NCBI GenBank assembly: GCA_037176705.1 | Contig: CM073893.1 | Coordinates: 29,425,182 to 29,489,181 of the forward strand | Reading direction: 5' to 3' | Source of the DNA: Molossus alvarezi | Taxonomy: Eukaryota; Chordata; Mammalia; Chiroptera; Molossidae | DNA: 64,000 nt | In this document: positions 1-12,281 of the stretch, in pieces | How positions within the stretch are numbered: the first letter of the stretch is position 1 | How the letters are laid out: each line of letters starts with the position of its first letter | Position numbers and translations under genes: made by a program | Notes under the pieces: model-generated | Databases searched by the model: none | Told to the model about the DNA's origin: nothing | Seen by the model: the letters and a program-made list of their open reading frames with translations, nothing else

Positions 1-2790
1 TCTAGTTTCAGTTTTTTGCATGTAGCTGTCCAATTTTCCCAACACCATTTATTAAAGAGGTTGTATTTACTCCACTGTATGCTCTTTCCCTCTTTGTCAA
101 ATATTAATTGAGCATAATGTCTTGGGTCCATTTCTGGGTTTTCAGTTCTGTTCCACTGGTCTATATGCCTGTTCTTGTGCCAGTACCAAGCTGTTTTGAT
201 TACAGTGGCTTTGTAGTATAACATGAAATCTGGTAATGTGATCCGTTCTACTTGGTTCTTCTTTTTCAAGATTGCCGTGGCTATTCGAGGTCTTTTTTGG
301 TTTCACATGAACTTTTGAAGTATTTGTTCTAGTTCTGTGAAGTATGTCATTGGTATTTTGATGGGGATTGCATTGAATCTATAGATTGCTTTGGGTAAAA
401 TGGATATTATTGATGTTAATTCTTCCAATCCATGAACAAGGTATGTGCTTCCACTTTTTTATATCTTCCTCTATTTCTTTTTTCAATGACCTTTTCTGCA
501 AATAGGTCCTTTATTTCTTTGGTTAAGTTTATTCCTAGGTATCTTAATTTCTTTGCCATGATGGTAAATGGGATTGTATTTTTAGTTTCTCTTCTGTGAG
601 TTCATCATTGGTGTATAAGAATGCCATCGGTTTCTTGATGTTAATTTGTGTCCTGGTACTTTGCCAAATTCATATATTATGTCTAGTAAATTTTTGATGG
701 AGTCTTTGAGGTTTTCTACGTATAATATCATCATCTGCGTATAATGACCGTTTCTCTTCTTCCTTTCCCATTTGGATTTCTTTTCTTTTATTTTTTTCCT
801 GTCTGATTTCTGTGGCTAAGACTTCCAGTACTATGTTAAATAAGAGTGGCAAAAGTGGGCATCCTTGTCTTGTTCCTGTTCTTAAGGTAAATGCTTTCCA
901 TTTTTGACCATTGAGTATGATGTTGGCCGTAGGCCTTTATTATGTTGAGATATGATCTCTCTATTCCCAGATTGCTGAGCATTTTTATCAGTAATGGGTG
1001 CTGGATTTTATTGAATGGTTTTCAGCATCTATTGATGTGATCATATACTTTTTATCTGTCATTTTGTTTATGTGGTGTATCACATTTATTGATTTGCAAA
1101 CATTGTACCAGCCTTGCATCCCTGGGATGAATTCCACTTGGTCATGATGAATAATTTTTTTTTATGTATTGCTGGATTCGATTTACTAGTATTTTGTTCA
1201 GGATTTTGGTATCCATGTTCATCAGGGATATTGGTCTGTAGTTTTCTTTCTTTGTAGTGTCTTTTTCTGGTTTTGGAATTAGTATTATGTTGGCCTCATA
1301 AAATGAGTTTGGAAGTCTTTCTTCTCCTTAAATTTTTTGAAACAGTTTGAGGAGAATGGGTATTAGATCTTCTTTAAATGTTCAGTAAAATTTCCCCATG
1401 AAGCTGTTCGTGCCTGGGATTTTGTTTGCTGGGAGAGTCTTGATTACAACTTCAAATTCTTTTGTTGTTATTGGTCTGTTCAAGTTTTCTATCTCTTCCT
1501 GGTCCAGTTTTGGGAGACTATGTGTTTCTAGAAATTTGTCCATTTTGCTTAGATTGTCATAGTTGTTGCCGAATAATTTTTCATAATATCTGTTAACAAT
1601 CTTGTATTTCTGTGGTGTCAGTTATTATTTCTCCTCTTTAATTTTTATTTTGTGTATTGGGGTTCTCTTTGTTTCTTGATAAGTCTAGCTAAGGGTCTAT
1701 CAATCTTGTTTATCTTTTCAAAGAACCAGCTCTTTGTTTCATTGATCCTTTGAATTGTTTTTTTGGTCTCCATGTCATTTATTTCTGCTCTGATCTTTAC
1801 TATTTTCTTCCTTCTACTTGCTTTCTAGTTCCTTAAGTTGTGAGGTTTGGTAGTCAATTAGAGATTTTTCTTACTTGTTGAGGTAAGCCTGTAGTGCTAT
1901 GAATTTCCCTCTCAGAACTCCTCTCATTGCATTCTATAGATTTTATGTTGTTTTGTGCTCATTTTCATTGGTTTCCAGAAAATTTTTCATTTCTTCCTTG
2001 ATCTCCTTGGTAACCCATTCATTGTTCAATAACATGCTATTTAGCCTCCATGTGTTTCAATGTCTTTGCATGTTCTTGTTGCAATTGATTTCTAGTTTCA
2101 TGCCATTGTGATCTGAGAAGATGCTTGATATGATTTCAATCTTCTTGAACTTGTAGAGACTTAGTTTGTGCCCTAACATGTGGTCTATCATTGAGAATGC
2201 CCCATGTGCACTTGAGAAGAATGTGAATTCTGCAGTTTTGGGGTGTAATTCTCTGTAGATATTTATAGAATCCATTTAATCTAGCGCTTCATTTAGAGTC
2301 TGTGTTTCCTTGCCAATTTTTTGTGTAGAAGATCTCTCCAGTGATGTCAGTGGGGTGTTGAAGTCCCCTGCTATGATTGCATTGCTGCTGATTTCTCCTT
2401 TGAAATCTTCCAGAAGATTTTTAATATATGTTGGTGTTCCTATATGGAGTGCATATATATTTACCAAGGTTGTATCTTCCTGTTGGATAGATCCTTTCAA
2501 TACTATGCAGTGGCCTTCTTTCTCTCTCGTTATGGTCTTCATTTTGAAATTTACTTTATCAGATATGAGTATTGCTACTCCAGTCTTTTTTTCCTTTCCG
2601 TTTGCTTGAAAGATTTTTCTCATCCCTTCACTTTCAACCTATATGAGTCTTTTGTTGTGAGGTGGGTCTCTTGTAAACAACATATATGTGAGTCATGCTT
2701 TCTAATCCAGTCAGTTACTGTGTCTTTTTATCGGAGCATTGAAACCATTCACATTTAGGTGATAATTGATATGCACTTATTTATTACCAT
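1..2790 (-). pseudogene. L1 ORF2 remnant (endonuclease and reverse transcriptase)
   Basis: ORF2 encodes the L1 endonuclease/reverse transcriptase that copies L1 RNA into a nicked target. The endonuclease part is open at 2276-2623 and includes the conserved GDFN motif (around 2346-2376 on the plus strand). The fingers/palm part carries LYADDD (727-744), the catalytic YADD of L1 reverse transcriptase, inside the open frame 670-852. The reading frame is broken repeatedly between these islands, so no full protein can be made. The C-terminal zinc-knuckle part is beyond the left edge. Confidence 0.9.
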
Positions 2791-2836
2791 TTTTCTTTTA
2801 GTGTGGATATATTTTTCTTCCTATTTTTCCTACTAA

Positions 2837-3700
2837 TTACAGCAGTCCTTTTAGCATATCTTGTAGTGCTGGTTTGGTGTTAATATATTCCCTTAGCCTT
2901 TTTTTTTTTTTTTTTTGGTCTGGAAAGCTCTTTGTTTGACGTTCTATTTTGAATGATAGACTTGCTGGATAGAGTAGTCTTGCATTCAGATCCTTGTTTT
3001 TCATGACCTTGATTACTTCATGCCATTCCCATCTGTCCTGTAGTGTTACTGTTGAGAAGTCAGCTGAGAGCCTTTTGGGGTTTCCTTTGTAGGTAACCTG
3101 GTGCTTATCTCTTTCTGCCTTTTGGGTTTTCTCTTTGTCTTTAATTTTTGGCATTTTAATTACTATGTGTCTTAGTGTGGGCCTGTTTGGGTTCTTCTTA
3201 CTTGAGGCTCTCTGTGCTTCTTGAACTGGAATGCCTTCTTCATTCACCAAGTTAGGAAAGTTTTCTGTCACTATTTCTTCAAATATATTCTCTAACCCTT
3301 GCCCATTTTCTTCCTCTTCCGGGACTCCTTTGATGCAAATGTTATTACATTTCCAGTTGTCCCACAGTTCTCTTAAGTTATCTTCTTGGTTTTTAATTGT
3401 TTTTTCTTTTTGGTTTTCTGATTGGTTGATTTTTTCTACCCGGTCTTCTTATTCCCTGATCCTGTCCTCAGCTTCCTCTACTCTGCTAGTTAGTCCTTCC
3501 AATGCGTTCTTAATTTGTGCTGTGTCATTCTTCATTGCCACTTGGTCGATTTTCAATGTTTCTATATCTTTACTCATTGTGCTGATGTCCTTACTCATGC
3601 TGTTGAACTTCCTCAAGAACATGGCTCTGAACTCTACCTCTGATAATTTGCTTAACTGCATTTTATTTATCTCATCTTCAATAGAGTTCTCTTGTTTTTT
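2837..3700 (-). pseudogene. L1 ORF1 remnant (RNA-binding protein)
   Basis: ORF1 protein forms a coiled-coil trimer that coats L1 RNA. Two open pieces remain. 3449-3661 is a coiled-coil segment with regular hydrophobic and charged spacing. 2837-3271 is the RRM plus C-terminal domain with the conserved 'YKGNPKRLSADFS' stretch and a lysine-rich run coded by the T tract at 2899-2916. A frameshift or stop lies between the pieces, at about 3272-3448. It is a clear homologue of the ORF1 at 8348-9185. Confidence 0.9.
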
Positions 3701-4430
3701 TCATTTGGGATTTATTTCTTTGTTTCACTATTTTGGCTATCTCAATGTGTTTTGGAGCGCACCAAATTTTGCCTGTGGGTGTTGGTGTTCTGCTGTTTGT
3801 GGCTCACTCTACGTGGTTTGGATGGGCCTTGGCGCCCATGTTAAACACCACTGTCAAATCTTACATTCCTGGGTAGATTTGCAAGCCCAGGAAAGGATCA
3901 GTTAACCTCTAGCTTTTTCCTGGAGGCTAGTAGTCTTAGTTACTCAGTGTGTTGGAATGAAGCCCTGGTGTTCTGCATAAGAGGATTTTCAGAGGGTGGG
4001 ATAGAGGCTTATTGTTAATGAGCCTCAATTTCCATTTCTTTGCCTCACCTGGGAAAGGCTGAATCTTCCAGGGCTGGGCTGCTGCTTTTCTCCACAGCTC
4101 TGGGAAGGAGCACACTAGCCACCCTCTTTGGTGGCCGCAACTCAGCAAAAACTCTGAGTGCCCTCCAAATCTCAGTTGTCCTCACAGAGTTCCAGCCCAG
4201 TCTGCCTTCCCTCTGCCATAGCCCCCAGGTGAGTGGCTGTGGCTATTTTAGTGCTCTGTCCTGGCTCTCTGCACTGTGGAGCGGGCTTGGTCATTATTCC
4301 CCGAGGGTGCCGCTCACAGCTAAGACTGCTGCTGTCCTTGGGCTCCCAGCCCGCCACCCTCTCGTGCCTCAGAAGATCCTATTGTTATATGGTCCTGTCC
4401 TGCTGCTTTTCTGTTGCTTTTTCTGAGGAT

Positions 4431-5420
4431 TTGTCTTTATTTTAGTTATAATTTCCATTTGGGCTTGGAGATCGTCTGTGTAGCTTCTATTTTCTCTGCC
4501 TCCACTTTCACATTCTCCTGAAGTTTTACTATTTTAGTGTTCTTTTTATTTCTTCAACATCTAGATTTTCATCTGTTATATTCTATCAACTAGGAGAATT
4601 TTCTTTAAAATGTATTTTATCATAATTTTGCTGAACAGAAATGATCACATCTTCAATTTGTTTTAAACACTTTTCTTTTCTGTTCCAATGGAAAGTGTTT
4701 TAACAAAGTATATTATTTTGGTTTGGATTTTTCATTACTTTCAAATTACTACTCCATTGTTTGTGAATTTACTTGTTTACTGAAGATTATTACCTATTGT
4801 AACTATTTTTGCTTTTACCTATTTTATTATTATTCTTCCTGTTCTATCGAGAATTATCTCTTTATCTCTGTTTGTCTACAGTTTAATTATGATATTATCT
4901 ATATGCTTTTTTTTGTATTTTATATTCTCTAAGCATTTTGGATCTAGCTTTGTTTTCTTTCTCTGTCTATTTTTTTTTTTTTTTTTTATTCTTTAATTGT
5001 GGAATACCCTTAGCCATTATCTCTTCAATTACTGTCTTCTGTCTTAATCCCCTCAGGTAGTCTACTGATGCTTGATGCTCAGTGTTTGACTTGTAATACT
5101 CTGTTCTCCTTGTCAGACTTCAAGCTTAGTCTGGCCTATGTGTGTCAAATAAGAATCTCCAGATTCTTATTTCTACTGTCGGAGACAGCACCTTACATAT
5201 ATGCCAGATTATGCTTTGGAGAATCCCATCTCTCCCCCAGCAGGAGCAAATATCTATTTTGCGTTGTAAGATTCTTACCTGAAGTGGGGTTCCCTTCCAT
5301 TCTCTTGGGTAATTTTGTTTGTTTTAATGCAGGAATTACACAAGAAGTGGAATTTTGCTCATGTCCCCACAAGCAGGTAGCTAATCATTTGTATACCTGT
5401 ACTACTTGAGATCCTCTTTC
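4431..5420 (-). other. Degraded repeat-like sequence, possibly old L1 5' region
   Basis: AT-rich sequence with a T tract at 4971-4987. The stretch around 4990-5060 ('agccattatctcttcaa') looks like the ORF1/5'UTR part of old mammalian L1 on the minus strand. The rest is too decayed to assign. No gene is seen. Confidence 0.35.
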
Positions 5421-7388
5421 TCACAAGGTCTAAAGTGAAGGCCCATGGAAAAGACTTTGAGGAACTGCCATCTTCACTTCTCTCTGAGGTGAGGGGTTCC
5501 CAGCAATTTCAAAATGACACAAAACCCATATTTGGCCTTTATGAATTTATTAAAATATTATTGGATATACTTTTTTATCCACCTGGATGATTCCACCCTT
5601 TCTCTTCTTCCTGTGTTCATCCAGTTGTGAAATTGTTCACATACCCTCTCTTTTGTAATGACTATCACACTTCAGAATTCAGTTTAATTGTATGCCTGTG
5701 ACTTCAGCTTTCTGATAGGCTCAAAAATGTTACTTTGAAAACAATCTTCTATTTTCTCATTATTGATATGGCAGCAAATTGTCTTGTGGAGAATATTCTA
5801 ATTGTAAATACAACTCCTCATGTCAGGTTTCAAGCTTTGAGCATCTGCTATATTATAAATAATCTTTTATGACTACTATAAATTAAATGTAAGTAATAAA
5901 AAAAAAAAAAAACCATGGAAACATACACACATATGTAATATAGATGCAAAATGCACCCTAGTTTATACACACATATAGAGTGTAAACCAGTGTGACGAGC
6001 AAAGAAAACCTTCTAAAACCTGTATTGAATATTCATTCTATTTATTAAGAGACTTGATCATTTCCCTAACTATTACTATCCTGGCATAGTGTCAAAATCT
6101 ATGAAATTAAGTATCGTAAAATGCAACTTATTAGAAATATTCTTTAGTATTTTTATTTTAAAAGAATTTTATACTGTAATTGAAAGAATGAGAACTTGTA
6201 CAACTTACCCTTCCCTTTGTGCATTTTTCTTATATTATGCATTATTTTTAGATTATGACAGAGAAAATCCTTAGATATTATTGCTCCCTCATATAGAAAA
6301 CATTTCTTAAAAGTCTATATTATTTTTTCAATTTCATGTCGCTGTAAAATACCAATACATACATATAGGTTACTATGTGTTCTCTCAAAAAGATAATTTA
6401 ATGTTCAGCACTCTAGAAAAAATTAAAGTCAGAAATCTTGTATAACTGTTGCTGTTATTTCAAGTTCACACAAATGAAAAAATAAGAAATTATAAGTTAA
6501 ACATTATTTATTGATATACAAAATAAGCTCTACCAAATAAAACCATTTAAATTTAAATATCAGATTAACTCTCTGTGAAATTATATTCAAGACCTCTGAC
6601 TAGCAGACACTTTGTACTAGCTCATGTTATCAGTAAGTTATCTGTTGAATATATCCATGATTAAAAAGATGAAAGCACTTAAGTATAAATAATATATGGT
6701 TAATAGTGGGAAAATTCAGCATCAGTAGTAAGATTCAAGTCTGAAAATTTTTAGTAATTTATTTTACTGAAATAATACATTTATTAACTATCAGAATAAT
6801 GAGTTTTTCATAGTTTAAAGGTCTACCTCATTATAGAATAAGTCAACTAATTGTCACTATCACACATGTATAATTTTAATCTTCAAGTCATGGACATGAA
6901 AAAATAAAGAGAAAAGATAGATAGATACATATATAGGTAGATACATAGATAGAAACATATCCTTATTTGATTGTTATATTGTATTCAATTTTGAATAAAT
7001 AGTAAGTCAATTTCAACTACTTTACATTGTTTTCATATAACACTAACTCTTTATTCTTGAAAAATATTTTGTATAACACTTTATTTCAAGCTGATAAAAA
7101 TAACATTTAGGCAAAATTATATGCCTTATCACATTTATAACTGCAAGGGGCTCACTTGGATATTCAGGTGAATAGGAGCAATTTAATCATGATGTTCTAA
7201 AATTAAAATAAAATCTTAGACAAAATGGTGCTGACAGTGTGCAAAATTATGACTTTTTAAAATTAAATAACCCATATTTTTCATGTTTCCTGAATAAACT
7301 GCCTAAATCAAATGCTTTTGAAATACTACCAAAAGTCAGTGTATAAAGCTTTACTGACCCTTTGAATATTAAGAGGAAATTATATAAT
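5421..7388. other. AT-rich intergenic sequence, nothing assignable
   Basis: Low-GC DNA without a recognisable gene or repeat family. It contains a poly-A run at about 5898-5912 and a degenerate gata/cata microsatellite at 6912-6960. Open frames here are short and lack codon structure. Confidence 0.6.
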
Positions 7389-7401
7389 AAAAAGTAAAAT
7401 A

Positions 7402-9575
7402 GACCTCTTTTCAAGATGGTGGCGTAGGTAAACGCGGTATCATGTCCTCCCACAACCACATCAAAGTTACAACTAAACTACAGAAAAACCATCATTCAAA
7501 TCCGCCTGAAATCAAGCTAAATGGAAGTCCTACAACTACGAAATTAAAGCAGCAGCCACATCCAGACTGGTAGGAGGGGCGGAGGTGCAATGGGCTGGTC
7601 CCACACCCACGTGTGGCAGATAAAAATCAGGAGGATACCTTGACTGGGAAGATCCTCCCTGAGGACAGAGGGGTCCCCATCCCACACCAGATGCCCTGCT
7701 CAGAGTTCCAGTGCCAGGAAGAGAATCCCCAAAACTTCTGGCTGGAAAAACCAGTGGGAACAGAGGCTCAGAGAAACTGAGGCAGCTGGAGCCCCAGGCA
7801 GCTCCTTAAAGGCCCTGGGCACAGACTTATTGGACTCACTTACTCTAAGCTTAGAGGGTAGGCAGCTCGAGGGGCACCAGAGACATACAGGGAAGAACTG
7901 AGTTCTTTGGCACTGGAGCTAGGGCTGGAGAGGGGGCTTTCTCCAGGACAAACATGCTGTCAGAGGCTTTTGTTCCTTTGGTGAGCCCTCCCCTGGGGTG
8001 GCAGACAGTCGCTATATCTGGGACTCCAGCAACCTGGCTCACACTGGTTGCCCTGCCCTGGTGATTCCCTGAGGTCCCACCCCACCCAACTTTCAGGCCC
8101 ACCCAAGCTGTTGCCACTTGCTTAACCATAGGATTGGCCTGTCTTGGATCCTGCTTCAGGATTTCCTAAATTCTTTCAAACAAGCAGCATCTGGTCTCAG
8201 ATAACCCCAAATCTCTCGTTAAGTAATACACAGAAACAAACACAGGGAGGCCACCAAAATGAGGAGACAAAGAAACAGGTCCCAAATGAAAAACAAACAA
8301 ACAAACAAACAAAAAACAGAACAAAACCCAAAGAATAACTAAGCGAAATGGAGATAAGCAACCTAACAGATGCTGAGTTCAAAATACTGCTTACAAGGAT
8401 GCTCAATGATCTTAGTGAGAACCTCAGTGAACTTAGTGAGGGCCTCAAGAGCCTAAAACAGGACCAGTCAGAAATGATGGATGCACAGTCAGAAATGAAG
8501 GAGGCACTAACTGAAATAAAGAATAATTTACACAGATTCAATAGTAGAGTACATAAATCTAAGAAGCAAACCATTGATTTGGAATATAAGGAAGCAAAAA
8601 ACGCCCAATCAGAACAGCAAAAAGAAAAAAAGAATCCCCCCAAAAAATGAGGATAGTGTAAGGAGCCTTTGGGCCAACTTCAAGCGTGCCAACATTTGCA
8701 TCTTGGGAGTGCCAGAAGGAGAAGAGAAAGAACAAGAAATGAAAAACCTGTTTAAAACAATAATGGCAGAAAACTTTCCTAACTTGGTGAAGAAAACAGA
8801 CATACAAGTCCAGGCAGCACAGAGAGTCACAAACAAGATGAACCCCAAGAGGCCCACACCAAGACACATCATCATCAAAATGCCAAAGATTCAAGACAAA
8901 GAGAGAATCTTAAAAGCAGCAAGAGAAAAGCAGTTAGTTACCTACAAAGGAGTTCCCATAAGGCTGTCAGCTGATTTCTCAAAAGAAACTTTGCAGTCCA
9001 GAAGGGAGTGGCAAGAAATATTCAGAGTGATGAAAAGCAAGACCCTACAACCAAGATTACTCTATCCTGCAAAGCTGTCATTTAGAATCAATGGCCATAT
9101 AAAGAGTTTCACAGACAAGAAAAAGTTAAAGGAGTTCATCACTACCAAACTGTTGTTATATGAAATGATGAAGGGTCTTTTTTGAAGAAAAAGATAAAAT
9201 ATATGAACAAACAAAATGGCAATGAATACATATCTATTGACAATGGAATCTACAAACAAAATGAACAGGCAGAATAGAAATATTCTCGTAGATACAGAGA
9301 ACACTTTGTTGGCTGCCAGATGAGAGGGGGGTTGGGGGAATGGGTGCAAAAGGTAAAGGGATTAAAAAGTACAAATTCATTGCTAGACTGACAAACCTCA
9401 AAGGGAAAGGGGTTGGGGGATGGGAAGAAATAAACCAAAGAAGATATGCATCACCAGTGGACACAGACAATAGTGTGGGAAAAGGCAGGAGGGGGGTAGG
9501 AGTAGGGGGGAGGGGGTCAATGGGGGGGAAATGAGGAACATCTGTAATACATTCAACAATAAAGATTTTTTTTTA
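7402..9575 (+). mobile_element. HAL1-like LINE (ORF1 only, no ORF2)
   Basis: The element starts with an L1-style 'caagatggtggcg' (YY1-like site, 7412-7424). It has a GC-rich 5'UTR to about 8340, an ORF1 (8348-9185), about 150 bp of AT-rich linker, an L1-type 3'UTR with a G-rich tract (9488-9528), the polyadenylation signal aataaa (9557-9562) and an A/T-rich tail. No ORF2 sequence lies between ORF1 and the 3'UTR. Flanking repeats 'aaaaagtaaaata' (7389-7401) and 'aaaaagtaagata' (9576-9588) match at 12 of 13 bases, so the 2.17-kb unit was inserted as it stands by target-primed reverse transcription. An alternative is an ordinary L1 that lost ORF2 before or during insertion. Confidence 0.78.
8348..9185 (+). 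pseudogene. ORF1 of HAL1-like element, one frameshift
   Basis: Residues from the ATG at 8348 form a coiled coil with repeated 'SEMKEALTEIK'-like heptads up to 8650. The rest, the RRM and C-terminal domain with 'GVPEGEE', 'RPTPRH' and 'YKGVPIRLSADFS', is open in the next frame through the stop at 9183-9185. The change of frame falls in the homopolymer ccccccaaaaaa at 8637-8648. Apart from this one indel the ORF looks close to full length for L1 ORF1 (about 280 codons). It would supply an RNA chaperone but no reverse transcriptase, so mobility would depend on L1 ORF2 in trans. Confidence 0.85.
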
Positions 9576-9599
9576 AAAAAGTAAGATAAAAAAATTAGC

Positions 9600-9803
9600 T
9601 TTTTTTTAAAGTATAGTTTTTACTGATATTTTTAGAGAGAGAGAAGCAAGCAAAAGAGAAATATTGATGTGAGAGAGAAACATCAGTCTGCTGCCTCCTA
9701 CATACCCCTTACTAGGGATTGAGCCCTCAACCTGACTGGGAATTAACCAGGACCTCTCAGTCCATGGGATGAGGCTCAGTCCTCTGATCCACAGCAGCTG
9801 GGC
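9600..9803 (-). mobile_element. VES-type SINE, type B, old
   Basis: Reads on the minus strand from a tRNA-like head at about 9803 to the T run at 9600-9609. It has the GA-rich 'agagagagagaagc' block and decayed B-box sequence around 9720-9770. It sits only a few bases past the 3' target duplication of the HAL1-like element. Divergence is high. Confidence 0.75.
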
Positions 9804-10488
9804 AAAATAACCAACTTTTATCTAAATATTTTCTCAACCCTCCTATAGTATCTTGAATGACCTATTATTACAGCCATTATTTCGGTCATTTGCATAGCAA
9901 AGTACAAGATATTTGCATGTCTGATTTTCTATTTGGTAATAGCCTGTGGGTCAGCTTATTCTGGACCAGCAACACATGTTACACTGATCACTCAGTTGGG
10001 CATTTATTATTAACCACACATTTTTCTCTGTTTAATACAAGTTGATAGACCTATTCAAATGATCCATAGGTAAGAATTTTGGCCATGATGCCCCCAAGTG
10101 GAAAGCTAATTGTTCAGAAGGCATGAACAAGTGATGAATGGTTAGGTGTTCATAAACAGTGATGATTCGCAAGGGTGCATCAAATTGTGGGAGCAGAAAA
10201 AGGATGAAGCCCAGAAAAAAACAGGTCGAAGGCAGAGGATTAACTATGAGGCTACAGAGTGAAAGAGGTTCGTTTTAAAAGACGTGATACCTTGATGATA
10301 AGTATGGGGAAAAAGGATGTTTCCAGGGCCAAAATTATATTGATCTGAACTAGAGCTGGGGTGTTACACATAGATTTGATATCTTAATTATTTCGTTTTG
10401 AAAGTAAATAAACTATAAAACACATATAACTTTTGTGTAGAAAAAGCAAAACTCTGTATGATAGAGATGGTAAAATTTCCAAGCAGGC
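9804..10488. other. Intergenic sequence, nothing assignable
   Basis: No gene, SINE or LINE is recognised. Short open frames (for example 9857-10045 on the plus strand) show no family resemblance. Confidence 0.5.
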
Positions 10489-10760
10489 CTTTTTGTTTGT
10501 TTGTTTTATTTTCTCCATCACCATATCCTCTCTATGTCCTCTGCCCACTCCCCATCACCATCACCATGCTGTTGTCCAAGGTAATGAGTTCTTTCTCTTT
10601 TCTTTTTCTTTTTTGCTCAAAACCTCTGCACCCCCACCAGCCCACCCAAAAGCTGTCTGCCTATTCCCTATGAACCTCTCCCTATTTTGCTTGGTAGTTC
10701 TCCAGTTTGTTCATTATATTCTAGATATGCAACCTAGTGTTTTCAGTGGGTTAAACATTT
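10489..10760 (-). mobile_element. Possible old L1 3' end fragment
   Basis: The C-rich stretch followed by 'ctatgaacctctccc' and 'ttcattatattctagata' recalls the L1 3' UTR in reverse. The match is partial and no target duplication was found. Confidence 0.4.
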
Positions 10761-11210
10761 CAAATGCATTTTAAAGCAACTATAATTTCTATATCAGATT
10801 TATTCTACAGTAGATTCTACTACAGATTTTATGTCCCAGAGACTTTGTTTCAGATACTGTAGAAAAATAGAGGTTTAAAACTGTTGACAGTATCAGTTTG
10901 AATTACAAATATAAACGGTGATCAAATATAAATTTGTAAGATATAAGTTGGAATTATATGCTATCATTATCTCTCGATTTATTTATTTGACTTTATTAAA
11001 GCATTTATATCATGTCTTCCTAGAAAGAGAAGTGTTTCTTTCTAACTTCATAAGAGCATCAGAATAAGCCTATTTCAGTCTGCTAAATTCTTAGATTGTA
11101 GATATAATTTAATAAGAGGGAAACACACATAAACTAGTCCTGTTCTATGCCACCACAGAGACTACTGATGTCAGTTAACTTATAAAAATTTATTTTTAAA
11201 TGCAAACTTC
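10761..11210. other. AT-rich intergenic sequence, nothing assignable
   Basis: I see no gene or repeat signature. Confidence 0.5.
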
Positions 11211-11226
11211 TGGTAAGAACAATTTT

Positions 11227-11321
11227 TTTTTTTTTTTGGTATGTGCCCCTAGCGGGAACCGAACCCAGGACTCTCCGGTCTGCAGGCCAACGCTCCAACC
11301 GCTGAGTCAAACAGGCCAGGG
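11227..11321 (-). mobile_element. Short tRNA-only SINE (type A head plus A tail)
   Basis: On the minus strand this is a tRNA-like head with A and B boxes ('ggttcggttcccgc' region) that stops at 'gggcacatacc' and goes straight into the A tail (T run 11227-11237). The usual type A body is absent. Target duplications 'tggtaagaacaatttt' (11211-11226) and 'tggtaagaccaatttt' (11322-11337) differ at one base, so this is a complete insertion rather than a later deletion. Confidence 0.85.
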
Positions 11322-11337
11322 TGGTAAGACCAATTTT

Positions 11338-11978
11338 GATCTCTATCCATCTCATAAGTATAAACACTGATAATGACTTTCTCAGCAAATCAATTGAAAT
11401 TGTTCCTTTGTGACTTTATGCAAAAAAGAAATAATAGATGATGATTTTCTAAAAGCTTAAAATTGTAACATAAGTTGAAGAATTGAATAAATTGGAATAT
11501 AAAGGTACTAGAATACGACACAACAAAAAGAGCACTGATTCTTGCTTGTCTTTACTTTGTGCTCATGATGTATAATTATTTTTTAAATGTAAGTTAGTTT
11601 TAGAAATAGTATCTTTGAGGTAATCAAGGTAATTTATCTAAGAGCTATCTAAGCAGAAATAGATATTTGAAAAGCATTGGTACAGAGCTGATGGTTGAAA
11701 ATATTACAGTAACTTAAATAGCATCCTTCTGTTCTGTCAATACATCAGAAGTGTTGCTAATTTAGGGACTCTGAGTTTGCTATTCCTTCAACTTGTCTGC
11801 TACTTCTCAAGATACTTGCTGAGCCAATTCCCTCAAGTTCTTTAACTTTTTGCTCACATGTCACCACTAAATGAAGCACACAGCGATGACCTTTATAGAA
11901 TTTCATGACACTTCCAGATTGGTAGTATGAGCAGCCATATAAACCCTACCCCCAGCACAACAACCATAATTTATCATT
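11338..11978. other. Intergenic sequence, nothing assignable
   Basis: AT-rich single-copy-looking DNA. No coding signal. Confidence 0.5.
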
Positions 11979-11986
11979 TATAAAAT

Positions 11987-11992
<6 letters not shown>

Positions 11993-12038
<46 letters not shown>

Positions 12039-12281
12039 TTTGTTATCCTTACCCAAGGACACTTTTGCATTTATCTTCAGATAGAGTGGGAGGGAGGGAA
12101 GGGGGAAGAGAGAGAAAAACATTGATGTGAGAGAGACACATCAAGTTGTTGCCACCCATACAACTCCAACCCAGGCCTGGGACAAACTGCAACCAAAGTA
12201 CGTGCCCTTAGCGGGAACCGAACCCGGGACTCTCTGGTCCACGGGCCAACGCTCTAACCGCTGAGCCAAACTGGCCGGGGC
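11993..12281 (-). mobile_element. VES-type SINE, type A, with (TTTA)n tail
   Basis: The type A head lies at 12200-12281 on the minus strand, with good A and B boxes. The 3' tail has become a (TTTA) microsatellite spanning 11993-12042. The flanks 'tataaaatattatt' (11979-11992) and 'tataaaagattatt' (12282-12295) match at 13 of 14 bases. Confidence 0.9.

Larger units (their letters stand above)
1..4430 (-). mobile_element. LINE-1 element, 5' three quarters, cut by window edge
   Basis: Read on the minus strand, this is L1 sequence from a GC-rich 5'UTR (about 3700-4430) through ORF1 (about 2837-3700) and ORF2 endonuclease and reverse transcriptase regions (2790 down to 1). The rest of ORF2 and the 3' end lie outside the window. 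ORF order, the intergenic gap and the reverse-transcriptase YADD motif fit L1. Many stops and frameshifts show that it is dead, yet the sequence is still easily recognised, so it is moderately young. The 5' boundary near 4430 is judged from the drop in GC and is approximate. Confidence 0.93.

Noticed and set aside
4040..4426. 128-codon plus-strand frame
   Set aside because: Antisense to the L1 5'UTR, GC-rich and without homology.
7851..8129. Minus-strand 92-codon frame
   Set aside because: Antisense shadow of the HAL1-like 5'UTR.
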